From NCBI GenBank assembly GCA_011523515.1, contig WTGO01000113.1, positions 1-64,000 of the forward strand: 64,000 bases of DNA, written 5' to 3'. Source of the DNA: Chloroflexota bacterium. Lineage in GTDB: Bacteria > Chloroflexota > Anaerolineae > Aggregatilineales > Phototrophicaceae. The position numbers and the translations under genes were made by a program. This document shows positions 1-9,264 of this stretch, one piece after another. How positions within the stretch are numbered: position 1 is the first letter of the stretch; every line of letters begins with the position of its first letter. The notes beneath the pieces are model-generated. The model saw nothing but the letters and a program-made list of their open reading frames with translations. It had not been told where the DNA came from and ran no database searches.

Positions 1-155
1 CGCAACTCTCACCTTTGGAATGCTCAGCTTAGCAGCCGACAACACGAATGTCAAGGACAAATCAACAAATTGATCAGGCAAAATCAGCATGCTAGAATGA
101 GACCGTAGTCGGACGTCTCCGCCGGCTTTTCCGCGCCGAATACCGGCTGGCTAAA

Positions 156-2192
156 CTAGTAATGCACCCGGACCAAGCGGAGCGATTCGCCCGAATACAC
201 CAGTTCAAAGCGCTGTTTGTCCGTCTGATACAGCGCATCGACCATCCAGGCGTAGCCTTTGGGGAAAAGCAGGTAATCTATGCCGTGGCGGTCGATTATG
301 GCCAACTTCTCCTCAACGGGCAAATCCGCCTGGAAGAGCGATTCATTATCGCTGCTCTGCAATTCCGCCTGTTCAATAGGCAAATTTGAATAATACGACA
401 TCCGCTGCGGCGAGAAGCGGGAAAGGCCAATGATCTTCCAGTGTAATGCAATCGCGAGGTTGCGCGACTCCATACTCGCGGCGATCCAAACGCGCTCATC
501 ATGTTGAGCATCAATGTAATCAGCGATCTCTAGCAACTCGACCTCGAAATCAGTTGCCGTCGCGACTCGCCTGGCAAAGTCCACCCGCTCATTGGATTGA
601 AGAAAATGCGCCGTAATTGGCAACGCCAAAATGACCAGCGACACGAGTACACGATCAAAACCCAGCCGGCGCGTCAACTGATGGGCCTCCGGAAACAGCC
701 GGCCGAGCGCCATATACCCGGTTGCGAGTACATATCCCAACAGATAACCGTAGGGGATCAACCAGAGCACACGGCTAACATGGGCAATTGAGACCAATCG
801 ACCGTAAATCCAGGCAGTATAGGGTAGCAAGCCGATACATACAGCCAGCGCGTAGGCCAGCATGAGCTTGCTCCTGGAATCCAGACGCTGCGCCGCGGCA
901 GCAAGCAATGTGAGCGCTACCAAAATATAGGTCAGGTCACCCGCCGTGCGCGAGTGAATCGCGAAAAACCTGTTGCCCTCAAAGAACGGGTTGACGGCGT
1001 CGAAAACAAATATTCGCGCGTCAGGCTCGTCCGAAACCTCCGCGAAGTTATAAATTGTACGCTCAGCCGTCGACAGACGCAGCAGCAAAGCCGGAGACAT
1101 GACCAGGAGCGTAAGCAAGCCAATCTGAATGGCGTTTCCACGCGCGTCCGCTTCGGTGGCCACACGCAGCAAACACCAGATCCCGATGATGACTGCCGAA
1201 AATCCTCCGAGAATCGAATGCGCAAATGCCGCCGCCATCAAGGTCAGCGCGAATGCGAAGAGAGCTTGTTTCTGTCGTGAGACTGCATAAAGATAGGCGC
1301 TTGAAATTGCAATCGGCGCCAGAGTAAAGGCGGCCAAAACCTTATCCAGCAAGGCGCGAACGAAGAATTGCGATCCAGCTTGCGGTCCTATGTCCGTTAC
1401 CAGACTGTATGCCAGCAGACCCAGCAGCATATAGACCAGCGCCATCTTGCGCCCGTGCTGGAGGTTGCGCGCGAATATGTACATCCCGAGAACGGTCATG
1501 AGCATCGCGAACGGATTGATGAAATAACGCGCCAGAATGATAGCTTCCCCGCTGATTTCCACAATCAGCGCTTGCGCCAGCACCCAGTAGGTCAGGATCA
1601 TGCGGTCGGCGATGGGATTGCCGGTTTCGTAATAGGGTTCAGACCAGCCCAAGGGTTCATCGCGCAAGAAGCCGTTGACCGCCGCGTGATGGCGATTCTG
1701 ATCATCGGTTGTCGACACGGCGAAGTAGCTGGAATAGGCATAAAGCGCGACTAGCGCGATGACAACAGCCGCAATGACCGCAACCGGGATCGAAATCTTC
1801 AGGGCCAGCGGCGGCGCTGATTGAGTTCTGCCAATAAGAGCGGCAAGACCCAGCAATGCCAGCAAATACCAGATGAACTCCACAGCGTCGATAGAAAGGG
1901 CCAGCGTTCGTGTGATAAGACCTAGCAGCGTGATCAGCGCGACCGAGAAGGCAAAGCCGTAGCCCAGGACGTCGATGACATCCCATGAATCACGAGCTGA
2001 CATCAGCACAAAGAGATAGCCGCCGGGCAGCAGGAAGACCAGCAAACCCAACAATATCCGCGCCCAAGGCGAGACAAATGCGAGACCGCCAAGCGAAAGG
2101 GCAATGCCGGCAAGCAAAATCAAACCGCTGATGTAGACATAAAGTTGAGGCAGCCGTATGGCGCGATTGAACGCTCCGACCGCTGCTGGCAT
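156..2192 (-). CDS. Polytopic membrane protein, GT-C-like, downstream of recR
   Basis: A 678-aa protein with many hydrophobic segments along roughly the first 500 residues and a soluble C-terminal part ending in a predicted small alpha/beta region (DYLLFPKGYAWMVDAL). The layout, with a long N-terminal membrane bundle, an acidic loop near residue 165 (TTDDQNRHHAAVNGF) and a terminal extracytoplasmic domain, resembles GT-C glycosyltransferase-type proteins, but no diagnostic family motif was recognised, so the function is open. The ATG at 2192 overlaps the recR stop codon (TGATG), and a GTG three bases upstream is an alternative, so it is probably translated with recR. It has the same general architecture as the two membrane proteins at 3321-5267 and 5554-7497. 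Confidence 0.75.
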   Translation of the reverse strand: MPAAVGAFNRAIRLPQLYVYISGLILLAGIALSLGGLAFVSPWARILLGLLVFLLPGGYLFVLMSARDSWDVIDVLGYGFAFSVALITLLGLITRTLALSIDAVEFIWYLLALLGLAALIGRTQSAPPLALKISIPVAVIAAVVIALVALYAYSSYFAVSTTDDQNRHHAAVNGFLRDEPLGWSEPYYETGNPIADRMILTYWVLAQALIVEISGEAIILARYFINPFAMLMTVLGMYIFARNLQHGRKMALVYMLLGLLAYSLVTDIGPQAGSQFFVRALLDKVLAAFTLAPIAISSAYLYAVSRQKQALFAFALTLMAAAFAHSILGGFSAVIIGIWCLLRVATEADARGNAIQIGLLTLLVMSPALLLRLSTAERTIYNFAEVSDEPDARIFVFDAVNPFFEGNRFFAIHSRTAGDLTYILVALTLLAAAAQRLDSRSKLMLAYALAVCIGLLPYTAWIYGRLVSIAHVSRVLWLIPYGYLLGYVLATGYMALGRLFPEAHQLTRRLGFDRVLVSLVILALPITAHFLQSNERVDFARRVATATDFEVELLEIADYIDAQHDERVWIAASMESRNLAIALHWKIIGLSRFSPQRMSYYSNLPIEQAELQSSDNESLFQADLPVEEKLAIIDRHGIDYLLFPKGYAWMVDALYQTDKQRFELVYSGESLRLVRVHY

Positions 2193-2794
2193 CACAGCTC
2201 GCTGCGTCCTTCCAGGGCGCGCATCAGTGTTATCGAATCGACGTATTCGAGGTCGCCGCCGGTAGGCAAACCGCGCGCCAAACGCGTCACCTTCACATTG
2301 CTACCGGCCAATTCGCGCTGCAGATACATCGCGGTCGCGTCGCCTTCCATGCCCGGGTTGGTGGCGATAATCACCTCACGCGCTTGGCCCTGCTCCACGC
2401 GGGCGACCAGTTCGCGAATCTTCAAGTCGTCCGGCCCGATGCCCTCAACCGGCGATATGGCGCCGTGCAGCACATGGTAGCGCCCCCGGTACACACCGGT
2501 ACGCTCAATCGCCATCAAGTCCAGCGGCTCTTCGACCACGGCCAAAGTGACCACATCGCGTTCGCGCGAGCTACAAATTGGGCAGGGATCCGCGACGGTG
2601 ATATTGAAACAGACGCTGCAAAAACGTGTTTGCGCTTTGAGATCGGCCAAGGCTGTGGCCAGCCCCAGTGAATACTCATCAGGCGCGCGCAGCAGATAGT
2701 AAGTCAAGCGGGAGGCCGTCTTGGGGCCGACGCCGGGCAAGCGCGAGAAGGCCTCCACCAGTTTCGTGACGGGTTCGGGGATAGCGCTGCTCAT
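2192..2794 (-). CDS. recR: Recombination mediator RecR
   Basis: A 200-aa protein of the usual RecR length. It has the N-terminal helix-hairpin-helix (FSRLPGVGPKTASRLTYYLL), a four-cysteine zinc finger (CSVC and CPIC, about residues 57-72) and a Toprim domain starting at VVEEPLDLMAIERTG and containing HVLHGAISPVEGIGPDDL. RecR works with RecO and RecF to load RecA on gapped DNA. It lies downstream of ybaB and dnaX on the same strand, the classical dnaX-ybaB-recR order, although membrane-protein genes are inserted upstream of ybaB. Its stop overlaps the start of the next membrane-protein gene. Confidence 0.97.
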   Translation of the reverse strand: MSSAIPEPVTKLVEAFSRLPGVGPKTASRLTYYLLRAPDEYSLGLATALADLKAQTRFCSVCFNITVADPCPICSSRERDVVTLAVVEEPLDLMAIERTGVYRGRYHVLHGAISPVEGIGPDDLKIRELVARVEQGQAREVIIATNPGMEGDATAMYLQRELAGSNVKVTRLARGLPTGGDLEYVDSITLMRALEGRSEL

Positions 2795-2860
2795 CGGTGA
2801 CGGCCTGTGCTTGGCAACGGGCTTGACGACATGAATAATGCGACAATTTGGTCGCGCGGG

Positions 2861-3235
2861 CTAGCCCAGCAAGCCGCCCAGACCGGGAATATCACCCAGG
2901 CCGCCGGTGATAGATTCCATCCGTTCAGCCGCCATCGCCTGGCTCTGCTCAATCGCCTGATTGACCGCCGCTACCAGCAGATCCTGCAAGTCGGTCAGCC
3001 ACTCTTCATCATCCATGTCTATGATATCGGCGTCTATTTCGACGGACTGTACGCGTTGATGCCCGCTTATGACGATCTTGACGGCGCCGCCGCCAACCGA
3101 GACCTCGGTCGTTTCATGCTCCAGGTTTTCTTGCGCCTCGGCCATGTCCTGCTGCATCTTCTGCAGCATCGCCATGGGATTGGCGCCGCCCGGTAATCCG
3201 CTGGAGCCACGTCTGCCGCCGCGTCGCTTGCTCAT
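2861..3235 (-). CDS. ybaB: YbaB/EbfC family nucleoid-associated protein
   Basis: A 124-aa protein with the family core: an N-terminal amphipathic helix (MAMLQKMQQDMAEAQENLE), a beta region (VSVGGGAVKIVISGHQRVQS) and the VEIDADIID stretch followed by a C-terminal helix. The ends are Gly-rich (GGLGDIPGLGGLLG). YbaB forms a DNA-binding dimer and is normally encoded between dnaX and recR, as here. The recR start lies 66 bp downstream. A decayed copy of the 3' part of this gene lies at 5317-5520, evidence of a tandem duplication. Confidence 0.95.
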   Translation of the reverse strand: MSKRRGGRRGSSGLPGGANPMAMLQKMQQDMAEAQENLEHETTEVSVGGGAVKIVISGHQRVQSVEIDADIIDMDDEEWLTDLQDLLVAAVNQAIEQSQAMAAERMESITGGLGDIPGLGGLLG

Positions 3236-3320
3236 TGCTGGTCTCCTGTCTTATCCACCAGTTACCGCATTCCCAATATATTCAATTCCAGCCAGATGCA
3301 CAACGACAGATTCAAGCCAC

Positions 3321-5267
3321 TTATGGCGGGTTCAACAAGTATACGGCCACGCGATCATCCGGGTGATCGAAAACTTGCAGAGCGCCTCGCTCCGCCATCT
3401 TCGCCGGCTCTATGTCTGTATATTTCGCAACTGCATAAAATGGGCGGCCCGGCAATTCTGATTCCATGGCTTGCACAAGGATCTCAAATTCACGGAGTGT
3501 GGTAGACGGATCATACAGAACATGCAACTGTGTAATGCGTTTATCGTATGCGGGAATGTTGTCGACAAAGTAATATTGCCTTTGTTTCACGTAATTGAGA
3601 CGCTGGTGAAAGAGCGTAGATGTAGTCGTATATGCATGAGCCACGACGACGATGGCATCCGGCGGCGTATTGTCTCTGATCCAGTAGAATGCCGACAATC
3701 GCCCGCCAAAGTCGTCCTTTGAATGGATGTGGATGCCTTCGTAACTGACTTCAATGAGCCGGCGAACTCTTTGCCCTCCAAAGAATTGAAAGTTGTACGC
3801 CGAGTTTAGCAGAGCCAACACGATTAGAGCGGCAGTATAGACGCGCGCCGCGGCTGTCCACTTGCTAATCCCGCGCCCCATCCGCGCCTTAGCGAACCTA
3901 AGGCTGGAAAGCGCCAAAAGCATCGCCACCAGGTACTGCAATTTGTACTGGTTTTGATCCGGCGCTGTAAGACTTAGCGCGAGCAGCAGTCCAAGCACGC
4001 CGCTGAAAGCGAGAAACTGATCTATTCTGGTCGGCTGCCGCAATGTTTGCGCGAAGTGCAACACAGCCAAGGGGAGAAGCAGGATGTTGGCCGCAAGCGT
4101 CATTGAGACGTTAATCGGGTCAACAAAGCTGACGGCAATACTGGACTGGATGTTGCGGGTGAATTCGTCAACGTAACGCAGCAAAGGCAACGACAGCAAC
4201 AGGCTGGCCAACAGCCAAGCCAGCAGCGCAATCGGATTGAGCCTCGCCCCAGTCAGCCGAATATACTCCGCGGCGACTTCAACTCGTCCCGGTGACCTTA
4301 GCCATTGGGCTAATGATGATAATGCGAGGCCGCCAATCAACGCGATGACGATGAATGGGACCAGGATCGGCATGACTCCCAAAGCGGCAATGCCGCTGGC
4401 CGAGAGGAGTACAAGCGATGACATTTCCAGCCGCTGGCAAAGCGTGCGTACGCAGACAAACAGGGCGGCCAGGACGGCCGCGCCGCCGGGCATCCAACCG
4501 CTGGAATTGTAGACATTGATAAAAATGCCATACAGTCTCCTGTCAGCCCCCTCAAGCAGGAATACACTTGGATCTTTCGGCGCGTATGAGCCGTCCAGAA
4601 GACTCGACAAAAGGGATAGCACGCCCGTAGCATTGAGGGCGCCAAACACGAACATGAACAAAATGCCCAACTGGATCGTGCTGGGCTTTGCCAGGCGCAG
4701 CTCAACAATTGTTCGCGCAAGCCAGAGCAAGCCGCTAAACAGATAGGCCAGATTCACAAGATTAAACACGGAATACACGTCGGCGGATGTGAGCTTGACG
4801 ATGGCGGCGTTCAAGGCGTAGTACAGCCAATAGTGGGTCGGCGGATATCCGGGTACGAATATGCTCTGAAGAGGCGTGCTGCCATGGAAGGACTGTATGA
4901 TATAGTCGAAATAAATATCCACGTGCGCGATTGTATTCAGCGCAGGAATGGAATGCTGCACATGAAAGACCATGATCAAAATTGGCAGCGGCAAAAGTGG
5001 CAGCAGAACGCGCCACGAAGCACGATCCGAACTCGTCGATTCGTTTCGCCGAATCCTGCCTGCCCGCAGCGAAAGTGGAATCACCGGCACAACCAGGCTG
5101 AAGACAAGCACGCCCGCCCAAATGTCAACGTTCACCGGCAGCATAAGCGTCAGTATGTAGCCGACGCTCACAAAGAGCGCGAGCGATATCAGCAGTAGCG
5201 GATTCAAGATTTCGACGACTACGATGACGCAGAGCCGCCAAACATCGTCGACGCGATTCCTACTCAT
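3321..5267 (-). CDS. Polytopic membrane protein, paralogue A (GT-C-like)
   Basis: A 648-aa multi-spanning protein. I take the ATG at 5267 (MSRNRVDDVW) rather than the upstream in-frame ATG at 5306, because the paralogue at 5554-7497 starts at the same codon. It has an N-terminal membrane bundle, a periplasm-facing loop with HVDIYFDYIIQSFHGSTPL and YPPTHYWLYYALNAAIVKL, further membrane segments, and a C-terminal soluble domain (AFYWIRDNTPPDAIVVVAHA) ending YLLNPP. This layout is common in glycosyltransferase-like Chloroflexota proteins, but the substrate is unknown. Its first roughly 150 bases are nearly identical to paralogue B while the rest is clearly diverged. Confidence 0.8.
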   Translation of the reverse strand: MSRNRVDDVWRLCVIVVVEILNPLLLISLALFVSVGYILTLMLPVNVDIWAGVLVFSLVVPVIPLSLRAGRIRRNESTSSDRASWRVLLPLLPLPILIMVFHVQHSIPALNTIAHVDIYFDYIIQSFHGSTPLQSIFVPGYPPTHYWLYYALNAAIVKLTSADVYSVFNLVNLAYLFSGLLWLARTIVELRLAKPSTIQLGILFMFVFGALNATGVLSLLSSLLDGSYAPKDPSVFLLEGADRRLYGIFINVYNSSGWMPGGAAVLAALFVCVRTLCQRLEMSSLVLLSASGIAALGVMPILVPFIVIALIGGLALSSLAQWLRSPGRVEVAAEYIRLTGARLNPIALLAWLLASLLLSLPLLRYVDEFTRNIQSSIAVSFVDPINVSMTLAANILLLPLAVLHFAQTLRQPTRIDQFLAFSGVLGLLLALSLTAPDQNQYKLQYLVAMLLALSSLRFAKARMGRGISKWTAAARVYTAALIVLALLNSAYNFQFFGGQRVRRLIEVSYEGIHIHSKDDFGGRLSAFYWIRDNTPPDAIVVVAHAYTTTSTLFHQRLNYVKQRQYYFVDNIPAYDKRITQLHVLYDPSTTLREFEILVQAMESELPGRPFYAVAKYTDIEPAKMAERGALQVFDHPDDRVAVYLLNPP

Positions 5268-5553
5268 TAATAACCCCGCCCAGTTCCTTGCCAGCGTCCT
5301 GTGCACGGCGATATGCTTGACGATATGAATAATGTGACATTTTGCTGTCGTCCGCTAACCCAGCAAGCCGCCAAGACCTGGAATATCGCCGAAGCCGCCG
5401 GTGATCTTTTCCTTGCATTCAGCCGCCATCCTCTGGCTCTGATCCATCCCCTAATTGACCACCGCCACCAGCGGGTCCTGGCGGTCGGCCACCCATTCTT
5501 CATCATCCGTATATGCAAGTCTAGCCAGATGCGCCACGACCGATTCCAGCCAC
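5268..5553 (-). pseudogene. Duplication scar: relics of dnaX 3' end and ybaB 3' end
   Basis: Between the two membrane-protein paralogues lies sequence matching three different places. Positions 5268-5295 resemble the dnaX 3' end (7498-7526; shared CCCGCCCAG and TTGCC). Positions 5296-5335 resemble the recR-ybaB spacer (2810-2850; shared GCTTGACGA and ATGAATAATG). Positions 5336-5520 resemble the last about 180 bases of ybaB (2858-3037; shared CCCAGCAAGCCGCC and GCCGCCGGTGAT). The copy then jumps to sequence matching 3286-3360, so the 5' two thirds of the ybaB copy is deleted. It is non-functional and marks an old tandem duplication of [dnaX 3' end - membrane protein - ybaB]. Confidence 0.8.
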
Positions 5554-7497
5554 CTAGGGCGGGTTGAGCAAGTAAACGGCCACCTGATTCTCCGGATGAT
5601 TGAAAACCTGCTGCGCGCCGCGCTCCCGCATCTGCTCTGGATCTAGTTCTGAGTATTCGACCACCGCATAAAATGGGCGGCCAGGCAACTCAACTTGCAT
5701 GGATTGGATAAGGCTGTCATAAGTTTCGCCGCGTGCAGCTGGATCGTAAAGCATGTACAGCTCATTGATCCGTTTGTCGAACGCAGGAACGTCCGTGAAA
5801 TTGTAATACTTATTTGATACGTAGTTCAAGCGCTCGTGAAAGAGCAAGGATCTGGTGGTATATTTATGGGGCACAATGATAACTGCATCCATTGGCGTAT
5901 TGTCCCGGATCCAGTTAAACGCCTGCTTGCGCCCGTCGAATATGTCGTGCGTCCTGATGTGAATGCCTTCGAAATTGGCAGTCCCTCCCCTGCGAACAGC
6001 GGCGTCTACGACCACGAACAAACCGTATGCCGAGTTTACTATAGCCAATGCGATTAGACCGGCAACATATATTCGCAAAGCGACGAACCGCGCGCCGCGT
6101 CTCTGCAAACTCCATTGCTCGACCAACAAGAGCGCGGCCAGCGCAAATATCATGCACAAGAGATAATGCAACTTGTATTGATTCTGATCCGGCCCTTGCA
6201 CCCCAAGCACAACAATCAGCCCCAACAGACTGCAACTGGCAATGTATGTCCGCAGGCGATTGGCATTTACAAATGCGAACCCGATCTGCATGCCAACTAG
6301 CGGGAGGAGCAGAGCGCTTGCCGCGAATGTCATGGACAGGTTAGTCGGCTCAAGAAAAGCGAATGACATGCCCGACTGAAAATTTCCAGTGAATTGGTCA
6401 AAGTACCGCAACAAGGGTATGGACAGCAATAGGCTGAGGACCAGCCAGGCCGACACGGCATGCGGCTTGAGTCTCTCAACCGTAAGCCGAATGTAAACAA
6501 CAGCAGTAGCCAGGTGAGCCGACGAGCTGCGCCAGGCGAGAATTGCAGTCAGGGCGAGGCCGGCCAACAGTACGCAAACAATGAATAGTGTCGCAACCGG
6601 CATTACTCCCAGCCCGGCGATCCCGCTTGCAGATAACATAACCAGCAGCATTATTTCCAGACGTTCGCGAAGAATACTCACGCAGACGAATAACGCGGCC
6701 GTGAATGCCGTGATTCCAAGCGTCATGGCGCTGGCGTGAAAGACTTTGACAAAGATGCCATGTAATCGCCGGTCTGCCCCGCTCAGGAGCGTATCCTGCA
6801 AGTTACCCCACTCAAACGAGTCCGCAAGCAAATGAGACAAATTTGAGAGCGGGCCAGTCGCATTTAGCGCGCCAAAGACGAATATCACGACGATGCCAAC
6901 GTATATCGTCCGTGGTTTCGCCAGATTCAGCGCCAGTATCGTGCGGGCAAGCCAAAGCAAAGCACTGGTCAGATACACGAAATTCAGCACAAGAAAAACC
7001 GAAAACGTGTCCAGGGAAGTAAGCCTAATGATGGCGGCGATCAAGGCGTGGAAGAGCCAGTAGTGATTCGCGGGATAACCGGGAACAAATATGTTTTCCA
7101 GCGGCGTGGATGAGTGATAAACCTGCATCACATATGAGAAATAAAGGTCGATGTGCGCGATTGCCGTTAGCGACGGTTGGCTCAACATAACGATGAAGAC
7201 CAGCAACAGCGGCAGCAATGGGACTATCGGCAACAGAATGCGCCAGGAATACAGCTTGAGCGGTCGAGGATCACTGCGCCAAATCCGCCGAGCGCGCAAC
7301 GACAATGGAATCAGTGCCAAAAGAATGCAGGCGACCGCCAGGCCCGCCCAAATGTCAACGTTCACCGGCAGCATAAGCGTCAGTATGTAGCCGACGCTCA
7401 CAAAGAGCGCGAGCGATATCAGCAGTAGCGGATTCAAGATTTCGACGACTACGATGACGCAGAGTCGCCAAACATCGTCGACCCGACTCCTACTCAT
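5554..7497 (-). CDS. Polytopic membrane protein, paralogue B (GT-C-like)
   Basis: A 647-aa paralogue of the protein at 3321-5267 with the same order of parts: N-terminal membrane bundle, loop with HIDLYFSYVMQVYHSSTPL and YPANHYWLFHALIAAIIRL, C-terminal soluble part with AFNWIRDNTPMDAVIIVPHK and the same YLLNPP end. The ATG at 7497 overlaps the dnaX 3' end by 8 bases, so it is probably co-translated with dnaX. The N-terminal 50 codons are almost base-for-base identical to paralogue A, whereas the remainder differs at many positions. Possibly an envelope glycosyltransferase; the substrate cannot be read from sequence. Confidence 0.8.
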   Translation of the reverse strand: MSRSRVDDVWRLCVIVVVEILNPLLLISLALFVSVGYILTLMLPVNVDIWAGLAVACILLALIPLSLRARRIWRSDPRPLKLYSWRILLPIVPLLPLLLVFIVMLSQPSLTAIAHIDLYFSYVMQVYHSSTPLENIFVPGYPANHYWLFHALIAAIIRLTSLDTFSVFLVLNFVYLTSALLWLARTILALNLAKPRTIYVGIVVIFVFGALNATGPLSNLSHLLADSFEWGNLQDTLLSGADRRLHGIFVKVFHASAMTLGITAFTAALFVCVSILRERLEIMLLVMLSASGIAGLGVMPVATLFIVCVLLAGLALTAILAWRSSSAHLATAVVYIRLTVERLKPHAVSAWLVLSLLLSIPLLRYFDQFTGNFQSGMSFAFLEPTNLSMTFAASALLLPLVGMQIGFAFVNANRLRTYIASCSLLGLIVVLGVQGPDQNQYKLHYLLCMIFALAALLLVEQWSLQRRGARFVALRIYVAGLIALAIVNSAYGLFVVVDAAVRRGGTANFEGIHIRTHDIFDGRKQAFNWIRDNTPMDAVIIVPHKYTTRSLLFHERLNYVSNKYYNFTDVPAFDKRINELYMLYDPAARGETYDSLIQSMQVELPGRPFYAVVEYSELDPEQMRERGAQQVFNHPENQVAVYLLNPP

Positions 7498-9076
7498 CAA
7501 CGATCCCGCCCAGCGCTTTGCCGGCCGCGATCAGGGGATCGTCAGGGTCGCCAGCATCGGCCGTGACCGCCTCTGCCCCAGCCTCCACCACCCGCACTTC
7601 AAGCCGCAGCTTGATCTGATGCAAGTCAAATACGGCTTGCTCGATGACTTTTGATCGTTTGGGGTCCGCGATCTTCTGCTGAAACAACTCCTTCTGCACA
7701 CCGAGGATCAAGCGATTGCCCTCGATCGATCTCACGTGCGCGTGTTCCAGCAGCGGCGGAATGCTGCGATTGTAGCGATGCACTTGCGTCAGAATCTCGA
7801 TCCAGCCCGTTTGAATCTTCACCACCGGATAGACGGGCGCTTCCCCGGGCGCGCTCGCCGCGACTCGCTCGTAGGCGTCCGCGGGCTGGGCAGCAGTCGC
7901 CGCGCTGGTCGGCGCAGTCTCCAGTTGGGAACGCGGACGCGGCCGCCTTGATGCCGTTGGCCCCGAATCGGACGGCGGCGACGGCGACGCCGGCGCTTCC
8001 TGCACAATCTCGATTAGAGCCAGCTCCAGCGCAAGCTGCGGCTGCCAACCGCCCGTGTATTGATTGACCGCTGCATTAAAGGCGCGGATCGACTTCAGCA
8101 AACGAGACCGGTCGATCCGCTGCGCCATCTCCCTGTAAAGCGTTTGTTCCTCTTGCGATGCTTCAATCAACTCAGCGGATGCGGTTTGCGCCAGCATCAC
8201 ATTGCGCAGAAAGTTGACAATCTGCTGACCAAATTGGCGCGGATCGCTGCCGCCGTCAATCGCCGCATTGATGAGGTGGATACCGCGCCCGACCTCTTCC
8301 TCGGCCAGCGCGTCGACCAGGTCACGCACCTGCAGTGAACTCGCTGTTCCGAGCAAATTCCGCGCCAGCTCCAGGCTGATGGTCTCGCCGGGATCAGTCA
8401 CGATTTGATCGAGCAAGCTGATGCTATCGCGGACGCTGCCGGTGCCTTGCCGCGCGATCAGTTCAAGTGCCGCCGGCTCTATCGACAGGCCTTCTTCCTC
8501 GGCGATGGTCCGCAGGCGATCCGTGAGTTCCTTTAGCGGAACGCGACGAAATTCAAACTGCAGGCAGCGGCTCTTGATGGTCGCCGGCACCTTGTCGATT
8601 TCCGTCGTGGCCAGCACAAATATTGCGTGATCGGGAGGTTCCTCCAGCGTTTTCAGCAGCGCGTCAAAGGCGTTGCCGCTGAAGCGATGCACCTCGTCGA
8701 TAATGTAGACTTTGTAGGCGCCCTCACCGGGGGCGAAGGCGATCTTGTCGCGAAGCTCGCGCACGTCGTCCACGCCGGTGTGCGAGGCGGCGTCGATTTC
8801 GATAAGGTCCAAAAAACGCGCCTCATTGATAGCGACGCAATTGGCGCATGAATTGCAGGGACGAGCCGCTGGGTCCTCATGCGTACAATTCACCGCTTTG
8901 GCAAGCAAACGCGCGGTAGTGGTCTTGCCCGTGCCCCGCGGACCGCTGAATAAATAAGCATGCCGCACCCGCCCGCGGATCAAAGAATTGCGCAGTGTAC
9001 GGGTGATATGCTGCTGCCCGACGACATCGTCATACGACAGCGGACGCCACTTCAAATACAGGGCTTGCTCAGGCAC
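7490..9076 (-). CDS. dnaX: DNA polymerase III subunit gamma/tau
   Basis: A 528-aa AAA+ clamp-loader ATPase. I see Walker A (GPRGTGKTTTARLLAK), a zinc module with four cysteines (from NCTHEDPAARPCNSCANC), Walker B (VYIIDEVHRFS), sensor 1 (LATTEIDKVPATIKSRC) and the lid region (GSVRDSISLLDQ). A low-complexity Pro/Ser/Ala linker near residues 375-425 leads to a tau-like C-terminal domain. I place the start at the GTG at 9076 (VPEQALYLKW), which has a GGAGG Shine-Dalgarno seven bases upstream; upstream in-frame codons precede the conserved start of the family. No A-rich slippery site for a gamma frameshift was seen. Confidence 0.96.
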   Translation of the reverse strand: MPEQALYLKWRPLSYDDVVGQQHITRTLRNSLIRGRVRHAYLFSGPRGTGKTTTARLLAKAVNCTHEDPAARPCNSCANCVAINEARFLDLIEIDAASHTGVDDVRELRDKIAFAPGEGAYKVYIIDEVHRFSGNAFDALLKTLEEPPDHAIFVLATTEIDKVPATIKSRCLQFEFRRVPLKELTDRLRTIAEEEGLSIEPAALELIARQGTGSVRDSISLLDQIVTDPGETISLELARNLLGTASSLQVRDLVDALAEEEVGRGIHLINAAIDGGSDPRQFGQQIVNFLRNVMLAQTASAELIEASQEEQTLYREMAQRIDRSRLLKSIRAFNAAVNQYTGGWQPQLALELALIEIVQEAPASPSPPSDSGPTASRRPRPRSQLETAPTSAATAAQPADAYERVAASAPGEAPVYPVVKIQTGWIEILTQVHRYNRSIPPLLEHAHVRSIEGNRLILGVQKELFQQKIADPKRSKVIEQAVFDLHQIKLRLEVRVVEAGAEAVTADAGDPDDPLIAAGKALGGIVDE

Positions 9077-9264
9077 TAGGACGCCTCCGGGGTTCTGCCG
9101 AGAGTCTAGCACTTGCGCGCATGGCAATCAAGCGGCTGCTATCGCGGCGAAAGACTTGCCGACTCGTAAGAACCTCTGTTGTTCACTCATCAGTATTACA
9201 GGCGGCAATCGCCCCTGCCAACTGAATAAGATGACCGATTATGCAAATTACCGAGGTGCCGAAT

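Noticed and set aside
1-155. A gene or terminator after the first membrane-protein gene.
   Set aside because: The stretch is short, only weak inverted repeats are seen, and the region continues outside the window.
7490-9076. A programmed frameshift in dnaX producing gamma.
   Set aside because: No A-rich slippery heptamer followed by a hairpin was seen in the linker region.
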